A stretch of 64,000 bases of DNA. Source: Verrucosispora sp. WMMD573 (GTDB lineage: Bacteria > Actinomycetota > Actinomycetes > Mycobacteriales > Micromonosporaceae). The stretch spans positions 3,844,001 through 3,908,000 of the forward strand of contig NZ_CP114901.1 of the NCBI RefSeq assembly GCF_027497175.1. The letters are read 5' to 3'. The notes below the pieces were generated by a model, which ran no database searches, was not told where the DNA came from, and saw nothing but the letters and a program-made list of their open reading frames with translations. This document shows positions 23,671-31,612 of this stretch, one piece after another; the stretch's first letter is position 1; every line of letters begins with the position of its first letter. A program made the position numbers and the translations under genes.

Positions 23671-24590
23671 CGTTGCCCTCCCGTGACCGGCTCGTCCGGC
23701 AACGCCCGCTCCCCGGACAACGGGAGGGTGTAGGGGTCGACCGCGGCGGCGAGCACGGCGGCGACCGCCGGCCCGTCCAAGACCCGGGTGGCCGCGCCCA
23801 CACCCTGCAACGCGGTGGCCGTGTGCTCGGCGGCCCGCAGCACATCGGTGTCGCGGCGCGCCCCGGTGGCGGTGTGCACGATGGTCACCGTTCGCCACAG
23901 CGGCTGCCGCTCCTGCTCCACGTCGAGGAGAAACTCGGCGTAGTCGGCGGCGGCGTCCGCCAACGCCGGATGAGGCAGCAGATCGGCGGCGTCGGCGATG
24001 CGCTGCGCATGCCCGGCCAGGTCCACCGGCTGGGTGGACACCACGATCTGCACCGGCGCGGTCAGACTGTTCAACCAGCGGGCGTAAGCGCCGACCAGCG
24101 CCGCCTGCTCCGCCGGCGTCCGCAAACCCAGGTTCACCGTGGTCACCGCGACCAGGGCGGCGCTGGTCCCGCCCAGGTCCACCACCCCGTTGGCGGCGAT
24201 CGCCCGCGCCGGCAGCCGCAACATCGCCGGCGGCGTCAGGTCTCCCTCGACCCCGACCGGGCTCGGCGCCCACCGCGGCGCCTTCCCGCCGGGGGAGGGG
24301 ACCTGCCGGCGCGGGGTGCGGGCGCCTCGGATCGCCGCGAGGAGCCACGCGTCTAGGCCCAGCCCGTCACGGCGACCCAACGCCAGGACCGTGGCGGCGC
24401 CGAGCAGCGGGATCAAGGCGGCAAGGAGGATCGGCATCGGCACATGGCCCAGCAGCGCCCGCCACAGCAGGTACGCCACCGCGGCAGCGGTGGCCAGGAT
24501 GGCCACCTGCCGCGGGCTCAGCTGGTAGAGCAGACGATCCGGGGCCTCAATGTCCGCCGGAATACGAGCACGAAGATCAACATCAGGCAT
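23667..24590 (-). CDS. PrgI/VirB3-like conjugation protein
   Basis: 307 residues from ATG 24590. Two adjacent hydrophobic helices near residues 28-75 ('ILATAAAVAYLLWRALL', 'PILLAALIPLLGAATVLAL') follow an 'SPRQVAILA' segment typical of PrgI-family proteins. A soluble region with 'GVVDLGGTSAALVAVTTVNL' and 'ARWLNSLTAPVQIVVSTQPVDL' resembles the SCO6880/VirB4 N-terminal contact domain. Members anchor VirB4 at the membrane. It is translationally coupled to virB4 downstream and follows the TrbL-like gene by 31 bases. The ribosome-binding site is weak, so expression may depend on upstream translation. Confidence 0.78.
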   Translation of the reverse strand: MPDVDLRARIPADIEAPDRLLYQLSPRQVAILATAAAVAYLLWRALLGHVPMPILLAALIPLLGAATVLALGRRDGLGLDAWLLAAIRGARTPRRQVPSPGGKAPRWAPSPVGVEGDLTPPAMLRLPARAIAANGVVDLGGTSAALVAVTTVNLGLRTPAEQAALVGAYARWLNSLTAPVQIVVSTQPVDLAGHAQRIADAADLLPHPALADAAADYAEFLLDVEQERQPLWRTVTIVHTATGARRDTDVLRAAEHTATALQGVGAATRVLDGPAVAAVLAAAVDPYTLPLSGERALPDEPVTGGQR

Positions 24591-24621
24591 GGGAAACACC
24601 AATCTTTGGCATCGAAGGAGG

Positions 24622-26094
24622 TCAGCCCGGCCAGCCGGCTTCGCTGCTGTCGCGGCCGGCCGCCGGCCGAGGTGAAGGCCGCGGTCGTGACCGGGTAGTG
24701 GCTGCGGCACGTGCTGCCGCTGAGGTGCGGGTGGTCCGGGGTCCGTAGGTGGGCACCGACGGCCACCCCGTGCCGCTGGCCGTTCGCGCGGACTCCGGGA
24801 CAGCAGAGAGCACCGGCGGCACGCGCGGGCCTGGCACCGACTCGGCCGGCCAGTTCCGAGACGCGCCGCTCGGCCAGCCGGTACCGGATTCGGTGTAGGC
24901 CCACCAGCGACGCCACCGCGGCATCCGCTGCGGCATCGCCGTCGCCGGAGTCCGCCCCGCCGGCACCCTCCGCACCCCGGCCCCGGCCCCGGGCTGGGCC
25001 TGGGACGGCCGGACAGGCGTCGACGCCGCAGCAGTTCGCGGCGGACGACGCGCCACCGGACCGGGCCCCGCACCACTGCGAACCCCAGCCGGCTGCGGCA
25101 GCGGCACTCCGCCGGAACGGGCAGCCAGATTCCCGGCACGGCGTGCCCGGCCGACGGCGGCTCCCGCCGCAGCACGCCCCGCGCCACCCCACAAGCCCCC
25201 GGTGAGCGCGCGGCCGAGTTGCTGAACGATGGCGACCCGCACGAACGCGCCGACCACGCTGCGGGACTGCCCACCCGTGACGTACCGGCGCACCAGACCC
25301 GGGATTCGCGTCACCGCGAGCAGCAGGCAGCAGACGATGAACAGGTTGAGCGTGCCCGTCGGATCGTTCGGCAGACCCAGGGCCGGCAGATTCGCCGTCG
25401 GGCTGACGAACACCGTCAACCCGGCGTGCAGCGCGATGCCCTGACCGCCGACCGTGGCGAACACGCCGAGGAACGCCCGCCACCACAACGTCGCTACCGG
25501 CTCGGTCCACGGCGTGGCATGGCAGGACAGCGCCGCAGGTGCGAGACCAACGAGGATCACCAGCATGCCCAGCCGCAGCACCCAACCGACCATGATCATG
25601 GCGGCGAGCACGGCGATGACCACGCCGATCACGAGGGTGAGCAGGGCGTTGGCCGGATTGGTCAACGCGTCGACGATCGTGCGACGCAACTGGTCCAGCG
25701 AGCCATCGGTGGTGACCGACTCACCGATGAGCGCCTGGATCAGCGCGTTACCCAGCGCGATGAGTTCCCGGCACATCGGCATCGCGAAGTTCGCGCCGAT
25801 GATGCCGATCAGCAGGCGCGGCGCGAGTTCCGCGACGCCGTAGCGGGCCTGGACGCTGTCGCGGGCCATGACCACCACACCGCAGGCGACGATCGCCACC
25901 ATGTAGCAGGTGTTGGCGATGACCAGTGCGCGGGTGCTGATCGTCTGGACCTGCGGCAGGGCGGTCACGTCCGGCACGACGAGGAACGCCCAGGACAGCA
26001 ACCTCCACAGGGCGTCGATGGCGTCCGCGACCCGTGCCGCGATCCATTCCAGGATCCTGTCCAGCACCGCCGCGATGGTGAACGGGTTGTACAT
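24622..26094 (-). CDS. TrbL/VirB6-like membrane channel protein
   Basis: 490 residues. ATG 26094 shares a base with the pilin-like gene's TGA (TGATG). Five to six transmembrane helices lie in residues about 20-270 ('YMVAIVACGVVVMA', 'LLIGIIGANFAMPM', 'ALLTLVIGVVIAVLAAMIMVGWVLRLGMLVILVGLAP', 'NLFIVCCLLLAVTRIPG'). This is the usual TrbL/VirB6 pattern of a polytopic inner-membrane channel subunit. The last ~190 residues are Pro/Arg/Ala-rich and probably disordered. A second frame over the tail also reads like a helical protein ('IRYRLAERRVSELAGRVG'), so a C-terminal frameshift cannot be excluded. It sits between pilin-like and PrgI genes as expected. Confidence 0.8.
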   Translation of the reverse strand: MYNPFTIAAVLDRILEWIAARVADAIDALWRLLSWAFLVVPDVTALPQVQTISTRALVIANTCYMVAIVACGVVVMARDSVQARYGVAELAPRLLIGIIGANFAMPMCRELIALGNALIQALIGESVTTDGSLDQLRRTIVDALTNPANALLTLVIGVVIAVLAAMIMVGWVLRLGMLVILVGLAPAALSCHATPWTEPVATLWWRAFLGVFATVGGQGIALHAGLTVFVSPTANLPALGLPNDPTGTLNLFIVCCLLLAVTRIPGLVRRYVTGGQSRSVVGAFVRVAIVQQLGRALTGGLWGGAGRAAAGAAVGRARRAGNLAARSGGVPLPQPAGVRSGAGPGPVARRPPRTAAASTPVRPSQAQPGAGAGVRRVPAGRTPATAMPQRMPRWRRWWAYTESGTGWPSGASRNWPAESVPGPRVPPVLSAVPESARTASGTGWPSVPTYGPRTTRTSAAARAAATTRSRPRPSPRPAAGRDSSEAGWPG

Positions 26095-26435
26095 CAGTTC
26101 GTCCCGAGGATGCCGCGCAGGATGCTCATCAGCACCGGCGCGAGCACCGCCAGGCCGTAGCCGGTTGCGGCGCCCTTCAGCGCGCCCTTGGCCTTCTCCA
26201 CCTGACCGGGGTCACCGCCGGCCATCAGATACAGGGCACCGCCGTAGGTGAGGAACAGCGTGGCGACGCCGACGAGGATGCCGACGATCCAGGCGATGAG
26301 GTTGTTGATGACGGTGTCCAGGCTGTTGACCGCCAGCAGTTCTGGCGGCCCAGCCTGAGCCGCACCGGCCGTGCCGGCGACAACGGCGGCGACGATCACG
26401 GTGGACAGGAACAGACGGGACAGGACACGGCGCAT
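26094..26435 (-). CDS. VirB2/pilin-like small membrane protein
   Basis: 113 residues from ATG 26435 with GGGAGGTG eight bases upstream; the longer frame to 26540 lacks a ribosome-binding site. A signal peptide (basic start, 'FLSTVIVAAVVAGTAGAAQA') is followed by two hydrophobic helices ('LIAWIVGILVGVATLFLTYGGALYLMAGG' and 'GYGLAVLAPVLMSILRGIL') around a short basic turn. This is the VirB2-type pilin plan, although actinobacterial homologues may form a channel rather than a pilus. It is the first gene of the coupled transfer operon. Confidence 0.75.
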   Translation of the reverse strand: MRRVLSRLFLSTVIVAAVVAGTAGAAQAGPPELLAVNSLDTVINNLIAWIVGILVGVATLFLTYGGALYLMAGGDPGQVEKAKGALKGAATGYGLAVLAPVLMSILRGILGTN

Positions 26436-26452
26436 CTGGTCTTCACCTCCCA

Positions 26453-26470
26453 CCCCGCCAGGCGGCGGGG
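26453..26470 (-). promoter_or_regulatory. Leader hairpin before pilin-like gene
   Basis: CCCCGCC and GGCGGGG flank a 4-base loop, placing a strong 7-bp RNA stem just upstream of the ribosome-binding site of the first transfer gene. It could set the translation level of the operon. No poly-T follows, so it is unlikely to be a terminator. Confidence 0.35.
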
Positions 26471-26674
26471 CATGCGCGAAAGCCGATAGGGAGGCGCCGC
26501 CCGCACGGGCGGAGACCGTGGAAGCACTCTCCTTCCACAACCTGGTTCGGAAATTGTGGTGAGCACGGGCCGACGCCGGGCCGAGTCACCACCCACACCG
26601 GGCGGCGCCTAAGACCGTCCGCAAACCCGGCTGGGGTGCCGGGGTGGATCGGTCTTGTGACCGCCAAAAGCCGC

Positions 26675-26736
26675 TGTTGGCCGCGAACTGCGGGGACCTG
26701 GCACCCAACAGCGGCCAACGGCTACCCAACTGTTGG
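26675..26736. repeat. TGTTGG/CCAACA motif cluster B
   Basis: The 435-base divergent space between the pilin-like gene (minus) and the DUF5954 gene (plus) holds no gene but carries three exact hexamers (26675, 26705, 26731), a CCAACG variant (26715), and the 11-bp palindrome CCAACTGTTGG (26726-26736), all within 62 bases. It shares the motif with clusters at about 9.1-9.4 and 31.6-32.1 kb, and it lies upstream of the whole transfer operon. Confidence 0.65.
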
Positions 26737-26870
26737 TGCGTCTCCTCGGGACCGGGACATGCCTTGGACTCGGTGGACTTGCGCACGTGCGCCTGCCTTC
26801 GCCTTCGCGCAGCGACCTTCTCCGACTGCAGCGGTCCTGTGCAGAGGTTGCTGATGGTGGTGGAGGATCT

Positions 26871-27932
26871 GTGGTGGTGGCGGTGCTGCGTTTCGGCGAT
26901 CCGGGGACACACACTGTGTACATGGCCCATCACGACAAGTGGGTGCCTGAGCACCTGCTGATCACCGTCGAGCAGCAGGACGATCCCGTGTCGGCGGTGT
27001 CCGAGGACGATGCCCGACGCCGCTCGGTCGCCTATCCCACACTGATGTGGAGCGCGCCGGTCTTCGGCTGTGCCGAGGAGGTCGACGGCCGGTGGCGGAT
27101 CGTGCGACTTGACGCCGACGAGCCGCAGCATGCCCGCGACAGCCTCGCGTCGCACTTCCGAAAACTGTTCAGCGAGACGCCGCCGACCGCCGAGAACGCG
27201 GCCGCGCGGGCCGCGTACGAGACGGCGTACGAGATCCTCGACTGGGAGCCGGTCAACGAGCTGACCGTCAGTGGCCGTCGTTACCGGATCATCCGGGCGC
27301 AGCCGTTCATCCGGATGGGACCGGACGGACCGGAGCCGCCCCGGCCCACCGACGCCGACCCGTACCCGCCGGGCGAGGCGGAGCGGACCACGTCGCCGAT
27401 GGGCGGATTCGTCATCGACCCGGCCGCTGGCACCGGGCTCACCGACGCCCTCGTGCGGATGGAACTGGTCTCGGCGTCCTACCCGGCGACGTCCTTCCCC
27501 GCCGACGTGTACGCCGACTCTTGCCGGGCGCTGGTGACGCACCCGAACGTGGTGCTGCTCCCGGTCGGCTTCACCGTCGGGGAACACGTCGACGGCAAGT
27601 GGCGACCCCGGTCGTTCACCACGTACCCGACGCCGCAGGCCGCCCGTGACGCGAAGTCCTTCGCCATCGCCGACATTCCACGCGACGCCAACACCCCGAT
27701 CGAAGAGTTCATGGCGGCTTACGCGCACGCCCGCGCGGCACACCGTCCGCCACGCACCGACGACTTCGAGGTGGGTGGTGTGCGGTGCCGGGTGACCCGG
27801 GTCGAAACCTTCATCCGGTACGGCCCGGACGGTCCGGAAGGACCCCGCCCCTCAGACCACGACCCGCTGCCACCGCCGGCCAGTCAGGTCGAACAACTCC
27901 GCGCGCAGGGCCTGATGCCCGAACCAGACTGA
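26871..27932 (+). CDS. DUF5954 family protein
   Basis: About 353 residues from GTG 26871, with GGAGG a few bases upstream; the open frame extends to 26733, but that part is not protein-like. Two repeats of a characteristic module are visible: 'YRIIRAQPFIRMGPDGPEPPRPTDADP' near 185 and 'CRVTRVETFIRYGPDGPEGPRPSDHDP' near 320. Both have the 'FIRxGPDGPExPRPxDxDP' signature that I associate with DUF5954 in Actinobacteria. Function is unknown. It is transcribed away from the transfer operon and shares with it the intergenic region holding motif cluster B. Confidence 0.75.
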   Translation: MVVAVLRFGDPGTHTVYMAHHDKWVPEHLLITVEQQDDPVSAVSEDDARRRSVAYPTLMWSAPVFGCAEEVDGRWRIVRLDADEPQHARDSLASHFRKLFSETPPTAENAAARAAYETAYEILDWEPVNELTVSGRRYRIIRAQPFIRMGPDGPEPPRPTDADPYPPGEAERTTSPMGGFVIDPAAGTGLTDALVRMELVSASYPATSFPADVYADSCRALVTHPNVVLLPVGFTVGEHVDGKWRPRSFTTYPTPQAARDAKSFAIADIPRDANTPIEEFMAAYAHARAAHRPPRTDDFEVGGVRCRVTRVETFIRYGPDGPEGPRPSDHDPLPPPASQVEQLRAQGLMPEPD

Positions 27933-28079
27933 CCCGAACACGGCAGCAATTCGACGGCAGGTACACCGTACGTCCGCCGTGCACCGCGGGCGGCGCCCGT
28001 CACGCCCTGCGGCCCGTCTGCCGTGACGGTTGACGTCTCCAACCCGACGTCGAGGTCGGCCCTGTCGTTGACCTTGCTG

Positions 28080-29447
28080 CTACCAGGGGACGACGGTGTA
28101 GTTCTTGAGTAGGACGCCGTGTAGTGGGGTGCCGGTTTCGCCGTTGATGATGGGGTGGTAGATGCGGGCTGCGGCGTCGGTGACGTCCAGTGGTGGTTGC
28201 CAGCCGGTGGCGGCGCGGTGGGCTTTGATGGTGGTGGGGTTCTCGTCGGTGATCCAGCCGGTGTCGACGGCGCACATATGGACGTGGCGGCGGGCGAGGT
28301 CGGGTGCGCCGACGCGGGTGAGCATGTTGAGGGCGGCTTTGCTGATGCTGGTGTGGGGGTGTCGGGTGGGGCCGGTGCTGTCTTCGGAGAACCAGCCTTC
28401 GCGGCCGGTCACGTTGATCACGTACCGGTTCTCGGATCCGGGTGCGGTCAGGGCGGGGCGGAGCCGGTCGAGCAGGAGGAACGGTGCGACGACGTTGACG
28501 AGTTGTACTTCGAGTAGTTCGACGGGGTCGATCTGGCCGATGGTGGCGGTCCAGGAGTTCGTGGTGCCGGGGACGACGAGCGCGCCGGTGGCGTCGATGA
28601 TGGAGGTCAGCTCGTGGCGGGGTGTTTCCGGGAGCGCGGCGAGCCGCATGCTCCAGTCGGGTGGTGCGGCGCCGGGTCGGAATCCGGTCGCGGATTCGAT
28701 GGCGACTGCGGTGGGTGCGGCGTGCAGCTCTGCGGCGATGAGCGGCTGGTAGGCCCAGTCCGGCCGGCGTACGGTCTGGGCGGCGTTGTTGATGAGGATG
28801 TCGAGTCGGGGTGCGTCGTCGGCCAGTCGTTGGGCGACGTCGAGGACCTGGCGGGGGTCGCGTAGGTCTGCGCCGATGACGCGCAGCGAGGCGAGCCAGT
28901 CGGTGGCGTCGGGTTGGTGGGCGTAGCGGCGGGCGGCGTCGGCGGGGAATCGGGTCACGATGGTGACGGTGGCGCCGTCGCGGAGTAGTTTCAGCGCGGT
29001 CTGGTAGCCGATTTTGACCCGGCCTCCGGTGACCACGGCGCGGCGGCCGGTCAGGTCGGTGCGGGCGTGCCGGTGTCGCCGGTGCAGGTCCGCGCAGGCG
29101 GGGCAGAGCGCGTGGTAGAAGGCGTCGACGCTGCGGAACCGGTCGCGGCAGGCGTAGCAGCGACGGTCCCGCCGGGTACGTCCGACACCGTCCGGGTCGG
29201 GCAGCTCGGTGGGTTCAGCGACCGGTACGCCTTCGGCGCGGTCTACGGCGGCGGTGGCGGCGTCGGCGACCACGGCCCGGTCAGCGGCGGCGGTCTTGCG
29301 CCGTCGATCAGCGCGGCGTTGGCGCTGCGCGTCCTTGAGTAGCCCGTCGACGGCGCGTTGGACTCGTTGCCGGATCGGGTCGTCGACGGGCATGGCGCGG
29401 ATCTCGCCGAGCACCCGAAGGGTTTGCTCGACCTCGGCGCTGTTCAT
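28080..29447 (-). CDS. SDR-fold protein with N-terminal zinc ribbon, no catalytic Tyr
   Basis: 455 residues from ATG 29447 (TGAGGA just upstream). Residues 1-90 are helical and charged. A zinc ribbon follows near 97-121 ('CYACRDRF' and 'CPACADLH'). A short-chain dehydrogenase domain begins at 'RAVVTGGRVKIGYQTAL' near 135, with 'ILINNAAQTVR' and 'INVTGREGWF'. The catalytic Tyr-x-x-x-Lys box reads Thr-Ser-Ile-Ser-Lys, so the tyrosine is missing although the lysine remains. It may bind NAD(P)(H) without normal reductase chemistry, acting as a sensor or scaffold. It starts 22 bases after two tRNA genes on the same strand, probably in one transcript. Confidence 0.75.
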   Translation of the reverse strand: MNSAEVEQTLRVLGEIRAMPVDDPIRQRVQRAVDGLLKDAQRQRRADRRRKTAAADRAVVADAATAAVDRAEGVPVAEPTELPDPDGVGRTRRDRRCYACRDRFRSVDAFYHALCPACADLHRRHRHARTDLTGRRAVVTGGRVKIGYQTALKLLRDGATVTIVTRFPADAARRYAHQPDATDWLASLRVIGADLRDPRQVLDVAQRLADDAPRLDILINNAAQTVRRPDWAYQPLIAAELHAAPTAVAIESATGFRPGAAPPDWSMRLAALPETPRHELTSIIDATGALVVPGTTNSWTATIGQIDPVELLEVQLVNVVAPFLLLDRLRPALTAPGSENRYVINVTGREGWFSEDSTGPTRHPHTSISKAALNMLTRVGAPDLARRHVHMCAVDTGWITDENPTTIKAHRAATGWQPPLDVTDAAARIYHPIINGETGTPLHGVLLKNYTVVPW

Positions 29448-29469
29448 CGTTCCTCACCAACCGGTCGAC

Positions 29470-29542
29470 GTGGACGGACCGGATTCGAACCGGTGTCCTC
29501 CGCCTTGAGAGGGCGGCGCGTCGACCTCTGCGCTACCGACCA
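29470..29542 (-). tRNA. tRNA-Glu(CTC), element-borne and atypical
   Basis: A 73-base cloverleaf on the minus strand. The acceptor stem TGGTCGG/CCGTCCA has one T-T mismatch. The D-arm stem is short. The anticodon stem CCGCC/GGCGG holds loop CTCTCAA, giving anticodon CTC. The T-arm is ACCGG/CCGGT with loop TTCGAAT. No CCA is encoded and the discriminator is C. Anticodon arm and loop closely follow bacterial tRNA-Glu, but the acceptor stem does not, which suggests divergence on a mobile element. It lies 22 bases upstream of the SDR gene. Confidence 0.8.
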
Positions 29543-29554
29543 CGCGACGGGGGT

Positions 29555-29627
29555 GGGGCCCGACCGGACTCGAACCGGCATCCTCCGCCACGCTATGGCG
29601 GCGCGACTACCTCTGCGCTACGGGCCC
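29555..29627 (-). tRNA. tRNA with anticodon AGC (Ala codon GCU), atypical
   Basis: A 73-base cloverleaf on the minus strand. Acceptor GGGCCCG/CGGGCCC is perfect and extends three more pairs into leader and trailer. The anticodon stem CCGCC/GGCGG holds loop ATAGCGT, giving anticodon AGC with A at position 34, rare in bacteria outside tRNA-Arg(ACG). The T-arm loop is TTCGAGT. It lacks the G3-U70 pair that alanyl-tRNA synthetase reads and has discriminator C, so charging with Ala is doubtful. D-arm and anticodon stem are nearly identical to the adjacent tRNA-Glu, indicating a shared origin. Confidence 0.72.
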
Positions 29628-29786
29628 CACCACGACGCATCGTAGCGACGCCGATCACCGTGCCGCCAACCGTTTACGCCTGCATGGTGTTGACCTCGAC
29701 CGGCGCGGCCCGTGCTTCGACGTGCCGCCATTGCGTGACCGAGGCCCGCCCGGCGGTGTCCGAGAGTTCGAGGACGGCGAGGGTGA

Positions 29787-30053
29787 TTAGGATCCCGGTA
29801 GGCGACGGGGGTGCCCGTCGGTGACGGCGAGGATCTCGGCGACGGCGTCGCGCCAGTGCATCGACTGGCGTTCGGTGCCGAAGTGGAGGTGTTCGGCGCA
29901 GAACCAGTAGGCGTTTTCCGGGTGGCCGACCCAGCCGACGGCTGCTCGTGCTTCGAGTCCTGCTCTCTCGTGGTCGTTGACGGCGAAGTTCACCACGGTG
30001 AATTGGGTAGCGCTGTCGGTTGATCCACAGACGAGGCACAGCGGTGGCTTCAT
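29787..30053 (-). CDS. Small zinc-finger-like hypothetical protein
   Basis: 88 residues from ATG 30053. Two Cys pairs can be seen: 'CLVCGS' near the start and 'WFCAEHLHFG' near 55, the latter with His ligands, suggesting a single zinc-stabilised fold. An alternating 'FTVVNFAVNDHER' strand and the terminal helix 'WRDAVAEILAVTDG' complete it. ATG 30083 is another possible start; neither has a strong ribosome-binding site. It lies upstream of the two tRNA genes on the same strand. No function is inferred. Confidence 0.55.
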   Translation of the reverse strand: MKPPLCLVCGSTDSATQFTVVNFAVNDHERAGLEARAAVGWVGHPENAYWFCAEHLHFGTERQSMHWRDAVAEILAVTDGHPRRLPGS

Positions 30054-30359
30054 GAAAGCAAGTGTCGCAGCTTCGATCCGCATCTCTGCACCAGGTTTCC
30101 GAGGGATAGGCGCTCTACTGGTGTAGGTTCGCGCCAGCGTTGTCGCTGGCGGTTGCCCTGATCAGGGACGGCGTGATCGGTTTCGCGGTCACGTCGCTGG
30201 GTTCTTCTGAAGGTTGCGTCGCTTACCGCGTCTTCCGGCCGGGACAGCATCGATCGGCGAGAGGTGGTTGGATCGGAGCTTGTTGAAGCCGCTGCTGGAC
30301 GCGGGATACCGGCTGTAGGCCCGTCGTATCCGTGACCAGCTTGTTGCCGTGGACCTGCC

Positions 30360-30647
30360 GCACGATGCGGCAGTGGTGGCGGAGCCTTGCGGCCCGCCGG
30401 GGGATGCCGAATCGGATCAGGTTCCGGCGGACGGTTTCGGGGGTGAGTGCGAGGTCGGCGGCGATGTCGCTGGCGGAGTGCTGCCGTACTTCGCTCTACT
30501 CGCGCAGCCAGCCGCGGTAGCCGAGCAGCGCCAGCGCTGAATGGTCGGGTCGGCGTAGGCAGCCACGGCAGCGCGGCGATCCGACGGCTGCCAGGAGCGA
30601 AGCAGCAGATCGTTCGCGTGGATCTCAGGCTGCGCCAGCGCCGCCAT
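30360..30647 (-). pseudogene. GNAT and HTH gene remnants
   Basis: The 700 bases between the zinc-finger-like gene and the sigma-like gene hold only debris. The minus frame from 30647 reads as the N-terminus of a GNAT acetyltransferase ('LLLRSWQPSDRRAAVAAYADPTIQRW'), then loses homology near 30520. In another frame, about 30484-30360, a helix-turn-helix fragment appears ('SASDIAADLALTPETVRRNLI', 'RFGIPRR'). No intact gene remains. This looks like recombination between two lost genes. Confidence 0.5.
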
Positions 30648-30749
30648 AGGGCTCGCCCTTCGACGGCCGGCGGCCGGCACATGGCTCGGCCGTTGCTGCT
30701 CTGGACGACATCATCACCGAGAGGGCCTGTGCCGCATTCCCGGGTGGGC

Positions 30750-31544
30750 CTATTCCCCGGGCCATGCCCTCAGCGTGGTCCGATGGATGGGTTTGGCGGG
30801 ATGTGGCCGTAGCCGCACGTGGGCGAGTTCGCCCTTGCGGATGGCGTTGATCAGGCGCTTTTCGGCCTGGTCGCGCCAGTGCGAGGCGAGTTGGCCCTGG
30901 ATGCCGCGGCGGGCAGCGGCGACCTGGACGGTGACGCCTTCAAGTCTGGTCTCGGCGATGATGTTCGCGTCGTCGGCGTCGATCACGCCGATGGCAACGG
31001 CCCGTGCCAGGACGAAGTCGGGGTGGTCCCACGGCTGTAGCGGTGTGCGGGGACCGGCGGGTTCGCTGTCGAGCGGGTCGGTGGTGACGTCGGCGTAGCG
31101 AATCTTGAGTCCGGCGCGTTCGGCGGCGTCGAGCATCCGCCCGAGAACGCGGCGCTGGTCGGCGTCGACGCGCTCCAGTAGTTGCTCCCAGAAGGTCTTG
31201 AGCATCTCCGCGTCGATGTCCTCGACGTCGCCGACGAAGCCGCGGGCGATGTTACCGGCCCGCCTGCGTAGGCCAGGCATGGCGATGCCGATCGCGCCGA
31301 TGCCCCAGCCGGCGCCGTCACGGCGGGCCCGTACGACCAACTCCCGCCACACCGTGTCGCGGACCTGCGGTGCGGTGTCGCGGTTCAGCAGAAAGGCCTT
31401 CAGTTCGTCGAGGGCCATGAGCCGCTGAGGGCAACCGGGGATGCCGCGGCCGTCGAAGGCGATCAGCACGGGCCGGCGGACGAGGAGATCGAAGGCGCGT
31501 TGGTGGGCGTCGAGCGGCGACACGCGGATGGAGGTAGAAGGCAT
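30750..31544 (-). CDS. Sigma-factor-like HTH protein
   Basis: 264 residues from ATG 31544 with GGGAGAGG just upstream. The middle is helical ('VRDTVWRELVVRARRDGAGWGIGAIGIAMPGLRRRAG', 'DIDAEMLKTFWEQLLERVD'). The C-terminal 90 residues ('VLARAVAIGVIDADDANIIAETRLEGVTVQVAAARRGI', 'AEKRLINAI') match the region-4-like HTH of ECF-type sigma-related proteins on actinobacterial elements ('I..TRLEG.....AA..G.......R..AE.RL'). It could be a transcription regulator of the element. Its promoter faces motif cluster C, making it a candidate binder of that motif. The family call is tentative. Confidence 0.55.
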   Translation of the reverse strand: MPSTSIRVSPLDAHQRAFDLLVRRPVLIAFDGRGIPGCPQRLMALDELKAFLLNRDTAPQVRDTVWRELVVRARRDGAGWGIGAIGIAMPGLRRRAGNIARGFVGDVEDIDAEMLKTFWEQLLERVDADQRRVLGRMLDAAERAGLKIRYADVTTDPLDSEPAGPRTPLQPWDHPDFVLARAVAIGVIDADDANIIAETRLEGVTVQVAAARRGIQGQLASHWRDQAEKRLINAIRKGELAHVRLRPHPAKPIHRTTLRAWPGE

Positions 31545-31612
31545 GAACCTCTCCCGAGGGCTCCGAAGCGCCGTACCGACTGGCACGGCCAGGCTCATCC
31601 ACTCACACCCAC

